Shown: in pieces, positions 27,294 through 37,098 of the stretch | How positions within the stretch are numbered: position 1 is the first letter of the stretch | How the letters are laid out: every line of letters begins with the position of its first letter | Assembly: GCF_025460765.1 (NCBI RefSeq) | Contig: NZ_JAMWEG010000027.1 | Location: 1-60,386, forward strand | Source: Micromonospora sp. MA102 | GTDB lineage: Bacteria; Actinomycetota; Actinomycetes; Mycobacteriales; Micromonosporaceae | Length of the DNA: 60,386 nt | Direction: 5' to 3' | Translations under genes and position numbers: made by a program | Notes under the pieces: generated by a model | Told to the model about the DNA's origin: nothing | Database searches by the model: none | Seen by the model: the letters and a program-made list of their open reading frames with translations, nothing else

Positions 27294-29977
27294 ACCGGGG
27301 CCGGGTCGCCGCCGCGCTCGGGTCGTGGCGGACCGCGCTGCGGATCGCCCGGCGGGAGGCCCGCCGGGCGCGCCGGCGTACCGCGCTGGTCCTCGTGATG
27401 ATCGCGCTGCCGGTGCTCGGGCTGACCTTCGCCGCGGTGAGCTACGACATGGCCGAGCTGACCCGGGCCGAGCGGATGGACCGGCAACTCGGCGGGGCCG
27501 ACGCGATGCTGCGCTGGATCGACCTGAACGCGATCGCCCAGGACGCCTGGGGCGAGGGCTCCTGGTCGGTCGGGGGCGAGTCGGTGCCGCCGACCCGCCC
27601 GGTGACCACCGACGAGGTGCGCGCGCTGCTGCCCGCCGGCAGCCGGCTCACCCGGGTGCGCCTGTGGGTGCCGTTCGAGGTGCGGATCGACGGGAAGACC
27701 ACGTCGTTCGACGCCCGCGCCGTCGACCTGACCGACCCGCTCGCCCGGCCGCTTGCCACCCTCCGCGAGGGCCGGCGGCCCAGCCGGCCGGACGAGATCG
27801 CGGTGAGCCCGGCCGCGCTGCGCCGGCTGGGCGCCCGGCTCGACGAGCCGGTGCGGACCATCGACGGCACGACCTACCGGGTGGTCGGGGTGGTGGAGTT
27901 CCCGGACAACCTGCGGGAGGTCGTCGCGCTGCGGCCGGAGATCCCGCCCGCTCCGCCCGGCACGTCTGACGAGAACTGGCTGGTGGACCTGCCCGGCCCC
28001 GTCGACGCGGCGCTGGCCGACCGGTTGAACGCCCACGGGATCCTGGTGTCCGCCCGGACCCCGCTGCCGGGCCGGGAGGAGATGGCCACCGGACCGAACC
28101 TGCCCGACGCCGAGGAGACCGGCAACACGGTGCTGGTCGGCGGGCTCGGCCTGCTGGAGGTGGTGCTGCTGGTCGGCCCGGCCTTCGCGGTCGGCGTCCG
28201 CCGGCGGCGGCGGGACCTCGCCCTGGTCGCGGTGGCCGGTGGGGACGCCGCACACCTGCGCCGGATCGTGCTCGCCGACGGGGTGGTGCTCGGGGCGGGC
28301 GGGGCGGCCGTCGGGCTGCTGCTCGGCATCGGCGCCGCGTTCGCCGGCCGCCCGCTGGTCGAGCAGTACCTCATGCAGGCGCGCTTCGGGGCGTACCGGC
28401 TCTTCCCGACGGCGCTCGTGGCGATCGTCGGGGTGGCGGTGCTGGCGGGCGTGCTGGCCGCGCTGGCACCGGCCTGGACGGCGGCCCGACAGGACGTGGT
28501 GGCCGGGCTGGCCGGCCGGCGGGAGCCGCCGCCGCCGGGGCGCCGCTGGCTGGCGCTCGGGCTGCTGCTCACCGTGGCCGGAGCCGCCGTGGCCGCGTAC
28601 GGCGCCACCCGGACCGCGCCCACCGGGGTGCTGGCCGGGGTGGTCCTGGGCGAGCTGGGGCTGGTCTTCTGCACCCCGACGCTTATCGGGTTGCTGGCCC
28701 GCACCGGCCGGCTGCTGCCGCTGACGCCCCGGCTGGCGCTGCGGGACGCGAGCCGCAACCGCTCGTCGGCCGCGCCGGCCATCTCCGCCGTGATGGCGGC
28801 GGTGGCCGGCAGCGTGGCGCTGGGCGCCTACGTGGCCAGCGACGACGCCCGGCAGCGGGCGGCCTGGCAGCCCGGCCTGCCCCCGGGGCACGTGCTGCTC
28901 CAGCGCACCGACGGGCCGGCCACCGGCGCGCTGCCCCCGGCCGGGGAGGTGGCCGGGCGGGTCCGGGCGGTGCTGCCGGACGCCACCGTGGTTCCGCTCG
29001 CCGCTCCGGAGTGCGCCCGGCCGGCGGACCCGGAGGACTACTGCGTCGCCACGGCGGTGCGCCCGCCCGAGCAGCGCTGCCCGTACGACCCGATGGATGC
29101 CGGTCCCGCCGCGGCGCGGACCGACCCGCGCTGCGTCCGGCCGTTCCGCGAGCCGAGCGACCTCTACCTGCCGGCCATCGTGGACGACGGGACGGTGCTG
29201 CCCGCGCTCACCGGCGCCCCGGCCGAGGAGGTGGCGGCGGCCCGCCGGACGCTGGCGGCGGGCGGGGTGGTGGTCACCGACCCCGGGCAGGTGGTGGACG
29301 GCCGCGTGCGGGTGGAGGTCAGCCACGGCTCCGGCGAGCTGAAGGCCGGGGTCACGCTGCCCGGGTACGCGCTGCGCGGCGGCCTCCCGGTGGACCGGCT
29401 GGTGGTCTCCCCGGCGGCGGCCGCCACGCTCGGCCTCGTGCCGGCGCCGCTGGGCTACCTGGTCGACACCGCCGACGCGCCGACCGACCGCCAGCGCGAC
29501 GCCCTGGCCGCCGAGCTGAGCGGGGTCGCCCCGCTGGCGGTCCAGGTGGCGGCGGCCGGACCGCCGTCCGACCAGCGCCCGCTGCTGCTCCTGCTGGCCG
29601 GCGCCGCCGGCATGATCACGCTGGGCGCGGCGGCGGTGGCCACCGGCCTCGCCGCCGCCGAGGGCCGCCGGGACCTGTCCACCCTCGCCGCCGTCGGTGC
29701 CGATCCCCGGGTACGCCGGTTGCTGTCGCTCTGCCAGGCCGGCGTGATCGCGGTGCTGGGGTCGGTGCTCGGCATCCTCGCCGGCCTCGGCTCGGCGGCC
29801 ATCATCCTGATCTCGCTGAACCGCCGGTACGCCCAGTCCTGGCCGGTGGAGCCGCCGTACCCGCTCGTGGTTCCCGGGTCGACGCTGACCGTGCTGGTGG
29901 TGGTGCCGCTGGTGGCCATGGTGGGTGCGGCCCTGCTCACCCGGTCGCGGCTGCCCGTCGAGCGCCGGCTGGACTGA
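27290..29977 (+). CDS. FtsX-like ABC transporter permease
   Basis: An 895-residue protein. One N-terminal helix (about 31-50), a large extracytoplasmic region, then three-helix FtsX blocks at about 280-400 and again at 780-890, with a further helix group around 415-525. Two FtsX units in one chain make it a likely self-sufficient partner for the ATPase. The ATPase type and layout point to a drug-, peptide- or lipid-export role under PadR control. GTG start in a four-base overlap. Confidence 0.9.
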   Translation: MNRGRVAAALGSWRTALRIARREARRARRRTALVLVMIALPVLGLTFAAVSYDMAELTRAERMDRQLGGADAMLRWIDLNAIAQDAWGEGSWSVGGESVPPTRPVTTDEVRALLPAGSRLTRVRLWVPFEVRIDGKTTSFDARAVDLTDPLARPLATLREGRRPSRPDEIAVSPAALRRLGARLDEPVRTIDGTTYRVVGVVEFPDNLREVVALRPEIPPAPPGTSDENWLVDLPGPVDAALADRLNAHGILVSARTPLPGREEMATGPNLPDAEETGNTVLVGGLGLLEVVLLVGPAFAVGVRRRRRDLALVAVAGGDAAHLRRIVLADGVVLGAGGAAVGLLLGIGAAFAGRPLVEQYLMQARFGAYRLFPTALVAIVGVAVLAGVLAALAPAWTAARQDVVAGLAGRREPPPPGRRWLALGLLLTVAGAAVAAYGATRTAPTGVLAGVVLGELGLVFCTPTLIGLLARTGRLLPLTPRLALRDASRNRSSAAPAISAVMAAVAGSVALGAYVASDDARQRAAWQPGLPPGHVLLQRTDGPATGALPPAGEVAGRVRAVLPDATVVPLAAPECARPADPEDYCVATAVRPPEQRCPYDPMDAGPAAARTDPRCVRPFREPSDLYLPAIVDDGTVLPALTGAPAEEVAAARRTLAAGGVVVTDPGQVVDGRVRVEVSHGSGELKAGVTLPGYALRGGLPVDRLVVSPAAAATLGLVPAPLGYLVDTADAPTDRQRDALAAELSGVAPLAVQVAAAGPPSDQRPLLLLLAGAAGMITLGAAAVATGLAAAEGRRDLSTLAAVGADPRVRRLLSLCQAGVIAVLGSVLGILAGLGSAAIILISLNRRYAQSWPVEPPYPLVVPGSTLTVLVVVPLVAMVGAALLTRSRLPVERRLD

Positions 29978-30035
29978 CCGCCCTCGATCCGGTCGGGGGG
30001 TGTCGCGGGCCGGATGCGGGCGGCACACTGGGCGG

Positions 30036-30515
30036 GTGTCCGCCGTGCAGTCCCTCACCCGCCGTCTCGGTCACCAGAAGTGGTTCGCCGCCACCATGCG
30101 CCTGCTCGTCCCCGCTGACCGGCTGGTCGGCCGGCTCACGAAGGGGCGGGTGGTCGCCTTCGGCCTGGTGCCCTCGCTGGTCCTCACCACCACCGGCCGC
30201 CGCTCCGGCAAGCCGCGCAGCAACCCCCTGCTCTACGTCCCGGACGGCGACTCCTTCGTGGTGATCGGCTCGAACTGGGGGCAGCAGCACCAGCCCGCCT
30301 GGTCGCTGAACCTGCTCGCCCAGCCGGCCGCCGAGGTCGACGTCAAGGGGCGCCGCGTCCCGGTGCGCGCCGAGCCGATCAGCGGCGCGGAGCGGGAGCG
30401 GCTGTTCGCCCGGCTGGTCGAGGAGTGGCCGGCCTACCGCACCTATGTGGAGCGGGCCGGCGGCCGGGAGATCCGGGTGTTCCGGCTGGTCCCAGCGGGC
30501 GAGCGGGCCGCCTGA
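30036..30515 (+). CDS. F420-type nitroreductase family protein (DDN-like)
   Basis: A 159-residue split-barrel protein. TTTGRRSGKPRSNPLLYVPDGDSFVVIGSNWG and PAWSLNLLAQP contain the deazaflavin (F420) phosphate-binding and barrel motifs of the Ddn family; W-N-L is typical. These enzymes use reduced F420 to reduce quinones or nitro compounds. The GTG at 30036 gives the normal family N-terminus. It stands alone, 59 bp after the ABC permease. Confidence 0.88.
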   Translation: MSAVQSLTRRLGHQKWFAATMRLLVPADRLVGRLTKGRVVAFGLVPSLVLTTTGRRSGKPRSNPLLYVPDGDSFVVIGSNWGQQHQPAWSLNLLAQPAAEVDVKGRRVPVRAEPISGAERERLFARLVEEWPAYRTYVERAGGREIRVFRLVPAGERAA

Positions 30516-30619
30516 CCGTCGGGCGCGGCGTGCCGGCGGGCCCGGTCCGGCTGGCTAGGGTGGTGGTCGGGCGCGCCGGGCCGCTGCCGGGCGGGCCGCG
30601 CGCGGAACGGAGGTGGACC

Positions 30620-31357
30620 GTGGAAGCCGGCGGCGCCGAGCTGGACACCGACCGCTACCTGGACGATCCCCGCTGGCGGGTCGCCGAGCGGGTGAGCGAC
30701 GCGGCGCTGCGCCGGTTCCCGGCGGACGTCCTCGCCGTGGCCGTGCACGGCCCGCTGGCGCACGGCGACGACGACGGCGGCGGCAGCGGCGAGGTGGGGC
30801 TGCTGGTGGCCACCTATCGGCCGGGCGGCGGGCCGTCCCCGGCCACCCGCCGGGTGGCCGGGGTGCTGGTCGACCTCACGGTGGCCGCGGCCGACGACTA
30901 CCTGCGGCAGGCCACGGCGATCACCGCGCTCTGGCCGCTCACCGCCGACCGGTACGTGACCACCCGCGCCCTGCACGACCCGACCGGCTGGCTGCGCACC
31001 CTCCGCGACGAGCACCTGGCCCGGCTGGCCCGGGCCCGGCCGGCCGAGTTCACCGCCGCGGCCCGCCAGGCCTGGTACCGGGGCAGCGCGGCGCACGCCC
31101 GGGCGCTGCGGCTGGCGGAATGGTACGAGACGGACCCGGCGCTGCTCATGCTCGGCGAGGCCCGGCTGGCCGCGGCCACCGTGCAGGGGCTGCTGAGCCG
31201 CACCTACTTCCGCGACCCGGGCGACGCGGTGCGGCGCACCGGCCTGGCCGGGGCGGACATGACCGAGGTGGGCACGGTGCTGGCCCGCCAGGCCGAGGAG
31301 CTGGCCGCCCGGGGCCGCCCGGTCGACGGCACGGTGGACGACCTGCTCGGCGGCTAG
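30620..31357 (+). CDS. Nucleotidyltransferase-like protein
   Basis: A 245-residue protein. The start at GTG 30620 is fixed by GGAGGT six bases upstream. The N-terminal third resembles a Pol-beta-type nucleotidyltransferase fold: VAVHGPLAHGDDDG followed by GEVGLLVATY, where the usual acidic pair may be replaced (G-E-V), so catalysis is not certain. The C-terminal part is helical with a conserved-looking GSAAHARALRLAEWYE. It might be an antibiotic/aminoglycoside-type NTase relative; substrate unknown. Confidence 0.65.
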   Translation: MEAGGAELDTDRYLDDPRWRVAERVSDAALRRFPADVLAVAVHGPLAHGDDDGGGSGEVGLLVATYRPGGGPSPATRRVAGVLVDLTVAAADDYLRQATAITALWPLTADRYVTTRALHDPTGWLRTLRDEHLARLARARPAEFTAAARQAWYRGSAAHARALRLAEWYETDPALLMLGEARLAAATVQGLLSRTYFRDPGDAVRRTGLAGADMTEVGTVLARQAEELAARGRPVDGTVDDLLGG

Positions 31358-31373
31358 GCCGGCCCGGGGGCGG

Positions 31374-32090
31374 TCAGCCGATCCCGCCCTGGATGCCGAT
31401 CAGGGCGCCGACCAGGTAGGTGGCGCCGGCCGCGAGGGACCCGAGCAGCAGCTGCCGCAACCCGCTGGTCCACCAGGTGCGGTTGGTGAACCGGGCCACG
31501 ATCGCACCGGCCACGAAGAGCCCCACCCCGCCGACGGCGAGCGCCAGCGCGAGGCTGGTGAAGCCGAGCAGGTAGGTGACCAGCGGCACCAGCGCGCCCA
31601 GCGAGAAGCAGAGGAACGAGGAGACCGCCGCCGCCCACGGGCTGGGCTGCTCGTCGGGGTCGACGCCCAGCTCCTCCCGGACGTGCACCCGCAGCGCTTC
31701 CTCCGGGTTGCGCCGGACCGCCTCGGCGACCTGGGTGGCCAGGTCCCGCGGCAGCCCCCGGGCCACCCACGCGTCGGCCAGCTCGCGGGCCTCCGCCTCG
31801 GGGTGCCGCTCCAGCTCGCGCCGCTCCTTGGCCACCTCGGCGGCCACCTGCTCGTTGGCCGAGCGGACGCTGGTGTATTCGCCCAGCCCCATCGAGATGG
31901 CGCCGGCCACCAGCCCGGCCGCGCCGGTGAGGACGACGCTGCGCGGCGACACCCCGCCGCCGCCGACGCCGGCGATCAGCGCGATGTTGGTGACCAGCCC
32001 GTCCATCGCCCCGAACACGGCCGGGCGGAGCCAGCCGCCGGACACGTCCGCGTGGTGCGCCTCGCGCAGCGCCGCCGGGGTGTCGGTCAC
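31374..32090 (-). CDS. VIT1/CCC1-family membrane transporter
   Basis: A 238-residue protein with a cytoplasmic N-terminus, helices with FGAMDGLVTNIALIAG and ISMGLGEYTSVRSANEQ, a charged cytoplasmic segment (about 75-155) matching the family's metal-binding domain, then three C-terminal helices. Family members move Fe2+/Mn2+ across membranes. The GTG at 32090 overlaps the map stop (GTGA), so the two are coupled. The link to methionine aminopeptidase, itself a metalloenzyme, may be only positional. Confidence 0.9.
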   Translation of the reverse strand: MTDTPAALREAHHADVSGGWLRPAVFGAMDGLVTNIALIAGVGGGGVSPRSVVLTGAAGLVAGAISMGLGEYTSVRSANEQVAAEVAKERRELERHPEAEARELADAWVARGLPRDLATQVAEAVRRNPEEALRVHVREELGVDPDEQPSPWAAAVSSFLCFSLGALVPLVTYLLGFTSLALALAVGGVGLFVAGAIVARFTNRTWWTSGLRQLLLGSLAAGATYLVGALIGIQGGIG

Positions 32091-32944
32091 GGCAGCGTGA
32101 GGATCTCGTGGCCGTCGTCGGTCACGACGATGGTGTGCTCGAACTGGGCCGTCCAGCGGCGGTCCTTGGTGACCACGGTCCAGCCGTCGTCCCACATGTC
32201 GTACTGGTAGGTGCCGAGGGTGATCATCGGCTCGATGGTGAAGGTCATCCCGGGCTCCATCACGTCGGTGGGGCGCGGGCTGTCGTAGTGCGGCACGTAG
32301 AGGCCGCTGTGGAAGGACTCGCCGATGCCGTGGCCGGTGAAGTCGCGCACCACGCCGTAGCCGAACCGCTTGGCGTACGACTCGATGACCCGGCCGATCA
32401 CGTTGATCTGCCGGCCCGGCGCGACCGCCTTGATGCCGCGCATCATCGCCTCGTGGGTCCGCTCGACCAGCAGGCGGGCCTCCTCGCTGACCTCGCCCAC
32501 GCAGAAGGTGGCATCGGTGTCGCCGTGCACCCCGCCGATGTACGCGGTCACGTCGACGTTGATGATGTCGCCGTCCTCGAGCACCGTGGAGTCCGGGATG
32601 CCGTGGCAGATGACCTCGTTGAGGCTGGTGCAGCAGGACTTCGGGAAGCCCTTGTAGCCCAGCGTCGACGGGTAGGCGCCGTGGTCGCAGAGGAACTCGT
32701 GGACCACCTTGTCGATCTCGTCGGTGGTCACCCCCGGCTTGCAGTGCTCCCCGGCCAGCCGGGTGGCCTGGGCGGCGAGCCGGCAGGCCAGGCGCATCTT
32801 CTCGATGGTCTCCGGCGTCTGCACGTGCGAGCCGCGCCACTCCTGGGGACGCTTCTTGCCCACGTACTCGGGACGCGGGATGTCAGCGGGAACCGCTCGC
32901 CACGGGGAGAGCGTGCCTGGGGTCAGCGGCGCACGGACGGTCAT
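32087..32944 (-). CDS. map: Methionine aminopeptidase, type I
   Basis: A 285-residue protein that removes N-terminal Met from nascent proteins. Metal ligands are visible in INVDVTAYIGGVHGDTDATF (two Asp), FTGHGIGESFH (His), EPMITL (Glu) and QFEHT (Glu). The ~40-residue N-terminal extension with a Pro-rich start is usual for actinobacterial MapB-type enzymes that dock on the ribosome. ATG start at 32944. Confidence 0.96.
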   Translation of the reverse strand: MTVRAPLTPGTLSPWRAVPADIPRPEYVGKKRPQEWRGSHVQTPETIEKMRLACRLAAQATRLAGEHCKPGVTTDEIDKVVHEFLCDHGAYPSTLGYKGFPKSCCTSLNEVICHGIPDSTVLEDGDIINVDVTAYIGGVHGDTDATFCVGEVSEEARLLVERTHEAMMRGIKAVAPGRQINVIGRVIESYAKRFGYGVVRDFTGHGIGESFHSGLYVPHYDSPRPTDVMEPGMTFTIEPMITLGTYQYDMWDDGWTVVTKDRRWTAQFEHTIVVTDDGHEILTLP

Positions 32945-33038
32945 GGCGCAAGCCTATCGCCGCGCTCCCGGTGACCCCCGCCACGGCCCGCTGGCCCAGG
33001 TTGTTGCCGCACCGCAAGGGCTGTGCCATTGTTGCTCC

Positions 33039-33353
33039 GTGGATCAAGGGGGTGCGCCGCCTGTCTTCTCCGTGACTGCGGAGATCGACGGTGATCAACT
33101 GCGCGTCCAGGTGGCCGGCGAGGTCGACATGGCGACCGCCGACACCATGTACCAGACGGTCCTGCGGGAGTCCGCCCGCCACGTCACGCTCGACCTGCGG
33201 GCGGTGACCTTCTTCGACTCGGCCGCGATCCACGCGGTGGTCCGGCTCGCCCAGCAGCTCCCCGGCGCGCTCACCGTGCTGCCGTCCCGGCAGGTGCGGC
33301 GGGTGCTGGAGATCTCCGGTCTGGGCGAGCAGGACTGGCTCACGCAGGCCTGA
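33039..33353 (+). CDS. STAS-domain anti-anti-sigma factor
   Basis: A 104-residue STAS domain: VSVTAEIDGDQLRVQVAGEVD-like first half, TLDLRAVTFFDSAAIHAVV with the phosphorylatable Ser after Asp (F-D-S), and a short C-terminus with a W-L end. When unphosphorylated such proteins bind an anti-sigma kinase and release sigma. The GTG at 33039 has no strong ribosome-binding site; translation may be leaderless. It converges, with 19 bp between, on a hybrid kinase that has both a SpoIIE phosphatase and an anti-sigma-type ATPase, its likely partner. Confidence 0.88.
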   Translation: MDQGGAPPVFSVTAEIDGDQLRVQVAGEVDMATADTMYQTVLRESARHVTLDLRAVTFFDSAAIHAVVRLAQQLPGALTVLPSRQVRRVLEISGLGEQDWLTQA

Positions 33354-33372
33354 GCCGCCGCCCGCCGCGCCC

Positions 33373-36300
33373 TCAGTCCGCCAGCCGGCGGCGCAGCACC
33401 AGTTCGGTGCCGTCGTCCGTGCGGGTCACGGTCATCTCACCGAGCGCCTGGATCAGCGCCAGCCCCCGACCCCGGAGGGTCGAGCCGGTGGACTCCTTCC
33501 ACCGGCCGCTGTCCCGGACCGTCGCGGTCACCGTCCGGTCCTCGATGGTCACCTCGACGCCGATCGTCGGCTCGGCCGGCGCGACCGGGTGCTCGATGGC
33601 GTTGGCGGCGGCCTCGGAGATGGCCACCGTGAGGTCGAACAGGTCGGTCTCGCCGACATGGTGGGCGATGAGGAAGTCCTCCAGCCGCTTGCGCAGCACG
33701 CTGAGCCGCGTCGGGTCGGCCGGCAGCCGCAGCGCGAAGCGGTTCAGCTCGGTCGCCTCCAGCGCCAGCACGGCCACGTCGTCGTGCCGGGTACGCCCGG
33801 CGACCCGCTCGACCACCGCGTCGACGAGGTCGGCCACGTGCTCGCTCCGGGCGGTCGCGTCCGCCCGGAGCTGGCCGAGCCCGGCGTCGATGCCGGCCCG
33901 CCGGTCCTCGATCAGCCCGTCGGTGTAGAGCAGCAGCCGGCCGCCGGGGGGCAGCGCGGCGTCGTCGGTCCGGTACACCGTGCCGGGGATGGCCCCGACC
34001 GGTGGCCCGAGCGCGTGGTCGTGCAGGAACACCGCGTCGTCCCCGCGGATCAGCAGCGGCGGCGGGTGGCCCGCGCTCGCGTACCGCAGCCGGCCGGCGC
34101 GCGGGGAGAAGCGGAGGCAGACCACGGTGGCGAACGAGCCGCCCTCGGTGGAGCCGACCAGCCGGTTGAGCCGGGTCAGCGCCTCACCCGGGTCGTAGCC
34201 CTCCAGCACGTACGCCCGCAGCGCGTTGCGGAGCTGGCCCATCGCGGCCGCGGCCCGCACCCCCTTGCCGACCACGTCGCCGATCACCAGCACCAGCTCG
34301 TCGTCGGCGGTGCCGATCACGTCGTACCAGTCGCCGCCGATCTCGACCTCGGCGCTGCCCGGGAGGTAGCGGCTGGCCACCACGGCCCCCGGGAGCTGCG
34401 GCAGCGTGCGCGGCAGCAGGCTGTGCTGGAGGGTCGTGGCGATCCGGTGCTCGGCCTCGTAGAGCCGGGCGTTCTCCAGCCGCACGCCGACCAGCCGGGC
34501 CAGTTCGGTGAGTGCCGCCTGCTCGGTGCTGCCGCCCTCCCGGCGCCAGACCCGCAGCTCGCCGAGCTGCTCGTCGGTGGTGCCGGTCAGCGGCAGCACG
34601 ACCGAGGGCTCCGCGGAGGCGTCCCCGCCGCCGTCCGCCTCGTAGCGGGCGCCGGTGGCCGTGACCACCACCCGGGCGGCCTCGGCCAGGCCGAGCGCGT
34701 GCCGCGCGGCGACCCGCACCACCTCGGCGGTGGACCGGGCGGTGTTGATCGCCACCGCGGCGTCGGCGAGCGCCCGCAGCCGGCGGATGATCTGGCCGCG
34801 GAGCTGGCCCAGCTCCACGTTGGCCCGGACCCGGGCGATCAGCTCCTGGCTGGAGAAGGGCTTCGTGAGGTAGTCGTCCGCGCCGACGGAGAGCCCGGCG
34901 ACCTCCTCGGCGGCGCCGGCCCGGGCGGAGAGCAGCACGATCGGCACTCCCCGGGTGCCCGGGTTGGCGCGCAGCGCGGTGACCAGCCCGAAGCCGTCCA
35001 GCCGGGGCATCATGACGTCGGTCAGCACCAGGTCGAACGGGGAGTCGAGGGCCAGCCGCAGCGCCTCCACGCCGTCCGGCACGGTGACCACCTCGTACGC
35101 CGGGGAGAGCAGCCGGCTCACGTGCTCCCGCAGGTCGGCGTTGTCGTCGGCGACCAGGATCCGGCCCGCGCCGCCCGGCGCCTCCACCGGCTCCGGCAGG
35201 CCGCCCGGCCGCGCCACCTCGTCGGTCCAGAGCGCGGTCTCGGCGACGTAGAGCCGGGCCTGCTCGGGCTCGGTCAGCGGCACCGGGGCGAGGGCGGCCA
35301 CCCGGTCGGCGGGCAGGTGCGCGTACCCGAACGGCACCCGCACCGTGAAGGTGCTCCCCCGGTCGACGACGCTGTGCGCCTCGGCCGTGCCGCCGTGCAT
35401 CTCGACCAGCTCGCGGACCAGGGCGAGGCCGATGCCGGTGCCCTCGTGGGTACGGGAGCGGGCCCCGGGCACCCGGTGGAACCGCTCGAACACCTGGGGC
35501 AGCTCGTCCGGCGCGATGCCCACCCCGGTGTCGGTGACCTCCAGCACGGCGGCGCCGTCGCGGGCGTCGACCCGGACCCGGATCTCGCCGTCGAAGGTGA
35601 ACTTGACGGCGTTCGACACCAGGTTGAGGACGATCTTCTCCCACATGTCCCGGTCGACGTAGACCGGCGCGGGCAGCGGCGGGCAGTCCACCACCAGGCG
35701 CAGCCCCGCCCGCTCGGTGACCGAGCGGAAGGTGCTGGCCAGCCGGGCGGTGTAGTCGGCCAGATCGGTGGGCTGGTAGCGGGCGGCCAGCCGGCCGGAC
35801 TCCAGCCGGGAGAAGTCGAGCACGGTGTTGACCAGCTTGAGCAGCCGCAGCGCGTTGCGGTGCATCATGGCCAGCCGGTCGAGGTACGCCTCGGGCAGGG
35901 CGCGGTCGGCGAGCAGGTCCTCCAGCGGCCCGAGCACCAGGGTGAGCGGGGTGCGGAACTCGTGGCTGACGTTGGCGAAGAAGTTGGTCTTGGCGCGGTC
36001 GAGGGCGGCCAGCTCGGCGGCCCGGGCCTGCTCCTGCTCGTACGCCCGCTGCTTGCTGACGGCCCGGGAGATCTGGGCGGCGACCAGGTCGGTGAAGTGG
36101 CGGTAGTCGTCGGTGAAGGGCAGCCGGCGGGCCACCCCGAGCAGCAGCACACCGGCGGGCTCGTTGACGGCGGTGAGCGGCAGCAGCAGCGCCCGGTCGG
36201 CCGCGTCCGGCGGCACCACGCCGAGCAGGTCCGCGGTGGAGACCCAGCGGGCCTCGTCCGGGGTCTCGCCGGAGCGGAGCGCCGGCGGCCCGCCGGTGAC

Positions 36301-37035
36301 CCGGCCCGGGTCCAGTCCCCCGCAGCCGGCCAGCACCGGGGTGCCGGCCTCGTCGTGCAGCCAGACGGCGCTGAACGGCACGTCGGCCCGATGCGAGTCG
36401 AGCACCCGGACGGCGGCCCGGCCCAGCTCCACGGTGCTGCGCACGTCGGCCAGCTCGGTGCCCAGCTCGGCCAGGGCCCGCAGCCGCCGCTCTCCGACCA
36501 CCCGCCCGGTGGTCTCGTTGACGAAGCAGAACACCCCGTTGACGCTGCCGTCGACGTCCCGGATCGGGTCGTACGAGATGTCGAAGTAGACGTCCTCCAG
36601 GAAGCCGTGCCGGTCGAGCACGAAGGGGTGATTCTCGCCACGGTAGGGCGTCCCGGTGCCGTGCACGCCCTCGAGCAGCGGCCCGAGCACGTCCCAGGTC
36701 TCCGCCCAGTGCTGGCGGGCGGACTGGCCGAGGACCGCCGGGTGCTTGTCGCCGATGGTGGGCCGGTAGGCGTCGTTGTAGAAGGCCAGGTGGTCCGGCC
36801 CCCAGAACAGCACGATCTGGGCCCGCGAGGAGAGCATCGTGCTGACCGCGTGGCTGAGCGCGGGCGGCCAGGCGTGCGGCATACCGAGCGGGGAGCTGGA
36901 CCAGTCGAAGCCGCGTAGCCGCTCGCCCATCTCACCGCCGGCGGCGAACGCCGCGGTCAGCAGTGGAGAGAGTTGCGCCTCCCCGGTCCCCGGGGACGAA
37001 CGATCGACGTCCCCGCCCCCCTGGGCCGAGCCCAT
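33373..37035 (-). CDS. Hybrid histidine kinase / receiver / SpoIIE phosphatase / anti-sigma ATPase
   Basis: About 1220 residues. Domains in order: PAS-like (about 45-175), GAF (185-330), HisKA with phospho-acceptor FFANVSHEFRTPL, HATPase (DTGVGIAPDELPQVFERF), receiver (DVMMPRLDGF with phospho-Asp, Lys in TKPFSSQEL), second GAF, PP2C/SpoIIE (GGDWYD, GDVVGKGVRAAA, HDDVAVLAL), and a C-terminal HATPase_c_2 of RsbW/SpoIIAB type (VAISEAAANAIEHP). Two-component and partner-switching modules are thus in one chain. The start is taken as ATG 37035 behind GGGAGG; ATG 37056 or GTG 37080 are possible. No membrane helix, so it is cytoplasmic. Confidence 0.93.
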   Translation of the reverse strand: MGSAQGGGDVDRSSPGTGEAQLSPLLTAAFAAGGEMGERLRGFDWSSSPLGMPHAWPPALSHAVSTMLSSRAQIVLFWGPDHLAFYNDAYRPTIGDKHPAVLGQSARQHWAETWDVLGPLLEGVHGTGTPYRGENHPFVLDRHGFLEDVYFDISYDPIRDVDGSVNGVFCFVNETTGRVVGERRLRALAELGTELADVRSTVELGRAAVRVLDSHRADVPFSAVWLHDEAGTPVLAGCGGLDPGRVTGGPPALRSGETPDEARWVSTADLLGVVPPDAADRALLLPLTAVNEPAGVLLLGVARRLPFTDDYRHFTDLVAAQISRAVSKQRAYEQEQARAAELAALDRAKTNFFANVSHEFRTPLTLVLGPLEDLLADRALPEAYLDRLAMMHRNALRLLKLVNTVLDFSRLESGRLAARYQPTDLADYTARLASTFRSVTERAGLRLVVDCPPLPAPVYVDRDMWEKIVLNLVSNAVKFTFDGEIRVRVDARDGAAVLEVTDTGVGIAPDELPQVFERFHRVPGARSRTHEGTGIGLALVRELVEMHGGTAEAHSVVDRGSTFTVRVPFGYAHLPADRVAALAPVPLTEPEQARLYVAETALWTDEVARPGGLPEPVEAPGGAGRILVADDNADLREHVSRLLSPAYEVVTVPDGVEALRLALDSPFDLVLTDVMMPRLDGFGLVTALRANPGTRGVPIVLLSARAGAAEEVAGLSVGADDYLTKPFSSQELIARVRANVELGQLRGQIIRRLRALADAAVAINTARSTAEVVRVAARHALGLAEAARVVVTATGARYEADGGGDASAEPSVVLPLTGTTDEQLGELRVWRREGGSTEQAALTELARLVGVRLENARLYEAEHRIATTLQHSLLPRTLPQLPGAVVASRYLPGSAEVEIGGDWYDVIGTADDELVLVIGDVVGKGVRAAAAMGQLRNALRAYVLEGYDPGEALTRLNRLVGSTEGGSFATVVCLRFSPRAGRLRYASAGHPPPLLIRGDDAVFLHDHALGPPVGAIPGTVYRTDDAALPPGGRLLLYTDGLIEDRRAGIDAGLGQLRADATARSEHVADLVDAVVERVAGRTRHDDVAVLALEATELNRFALRLPADPTRLSVLRKRLEDFLIAHHVGETDLFDLTVAISEAAANAIEHPVAPAEPTIGVEVTIEDRTVTATVRDSGRWKESTGSTLRGRGLALIQALGEMTVTRTDDGTELVLRRRLAD

Positions 37036-37098
37036 GCAGCCTCCCGCGCCGGCCATGTCCACGACGACCGGCGCGATCACGCCGGTCGTCCCCGCCTA

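Noticed and set aside
33589..36918. A 1109-codon open frame antisense to the hybrid kinase
   Set aside because: Shadow of a gene with clear domains on the other strand.
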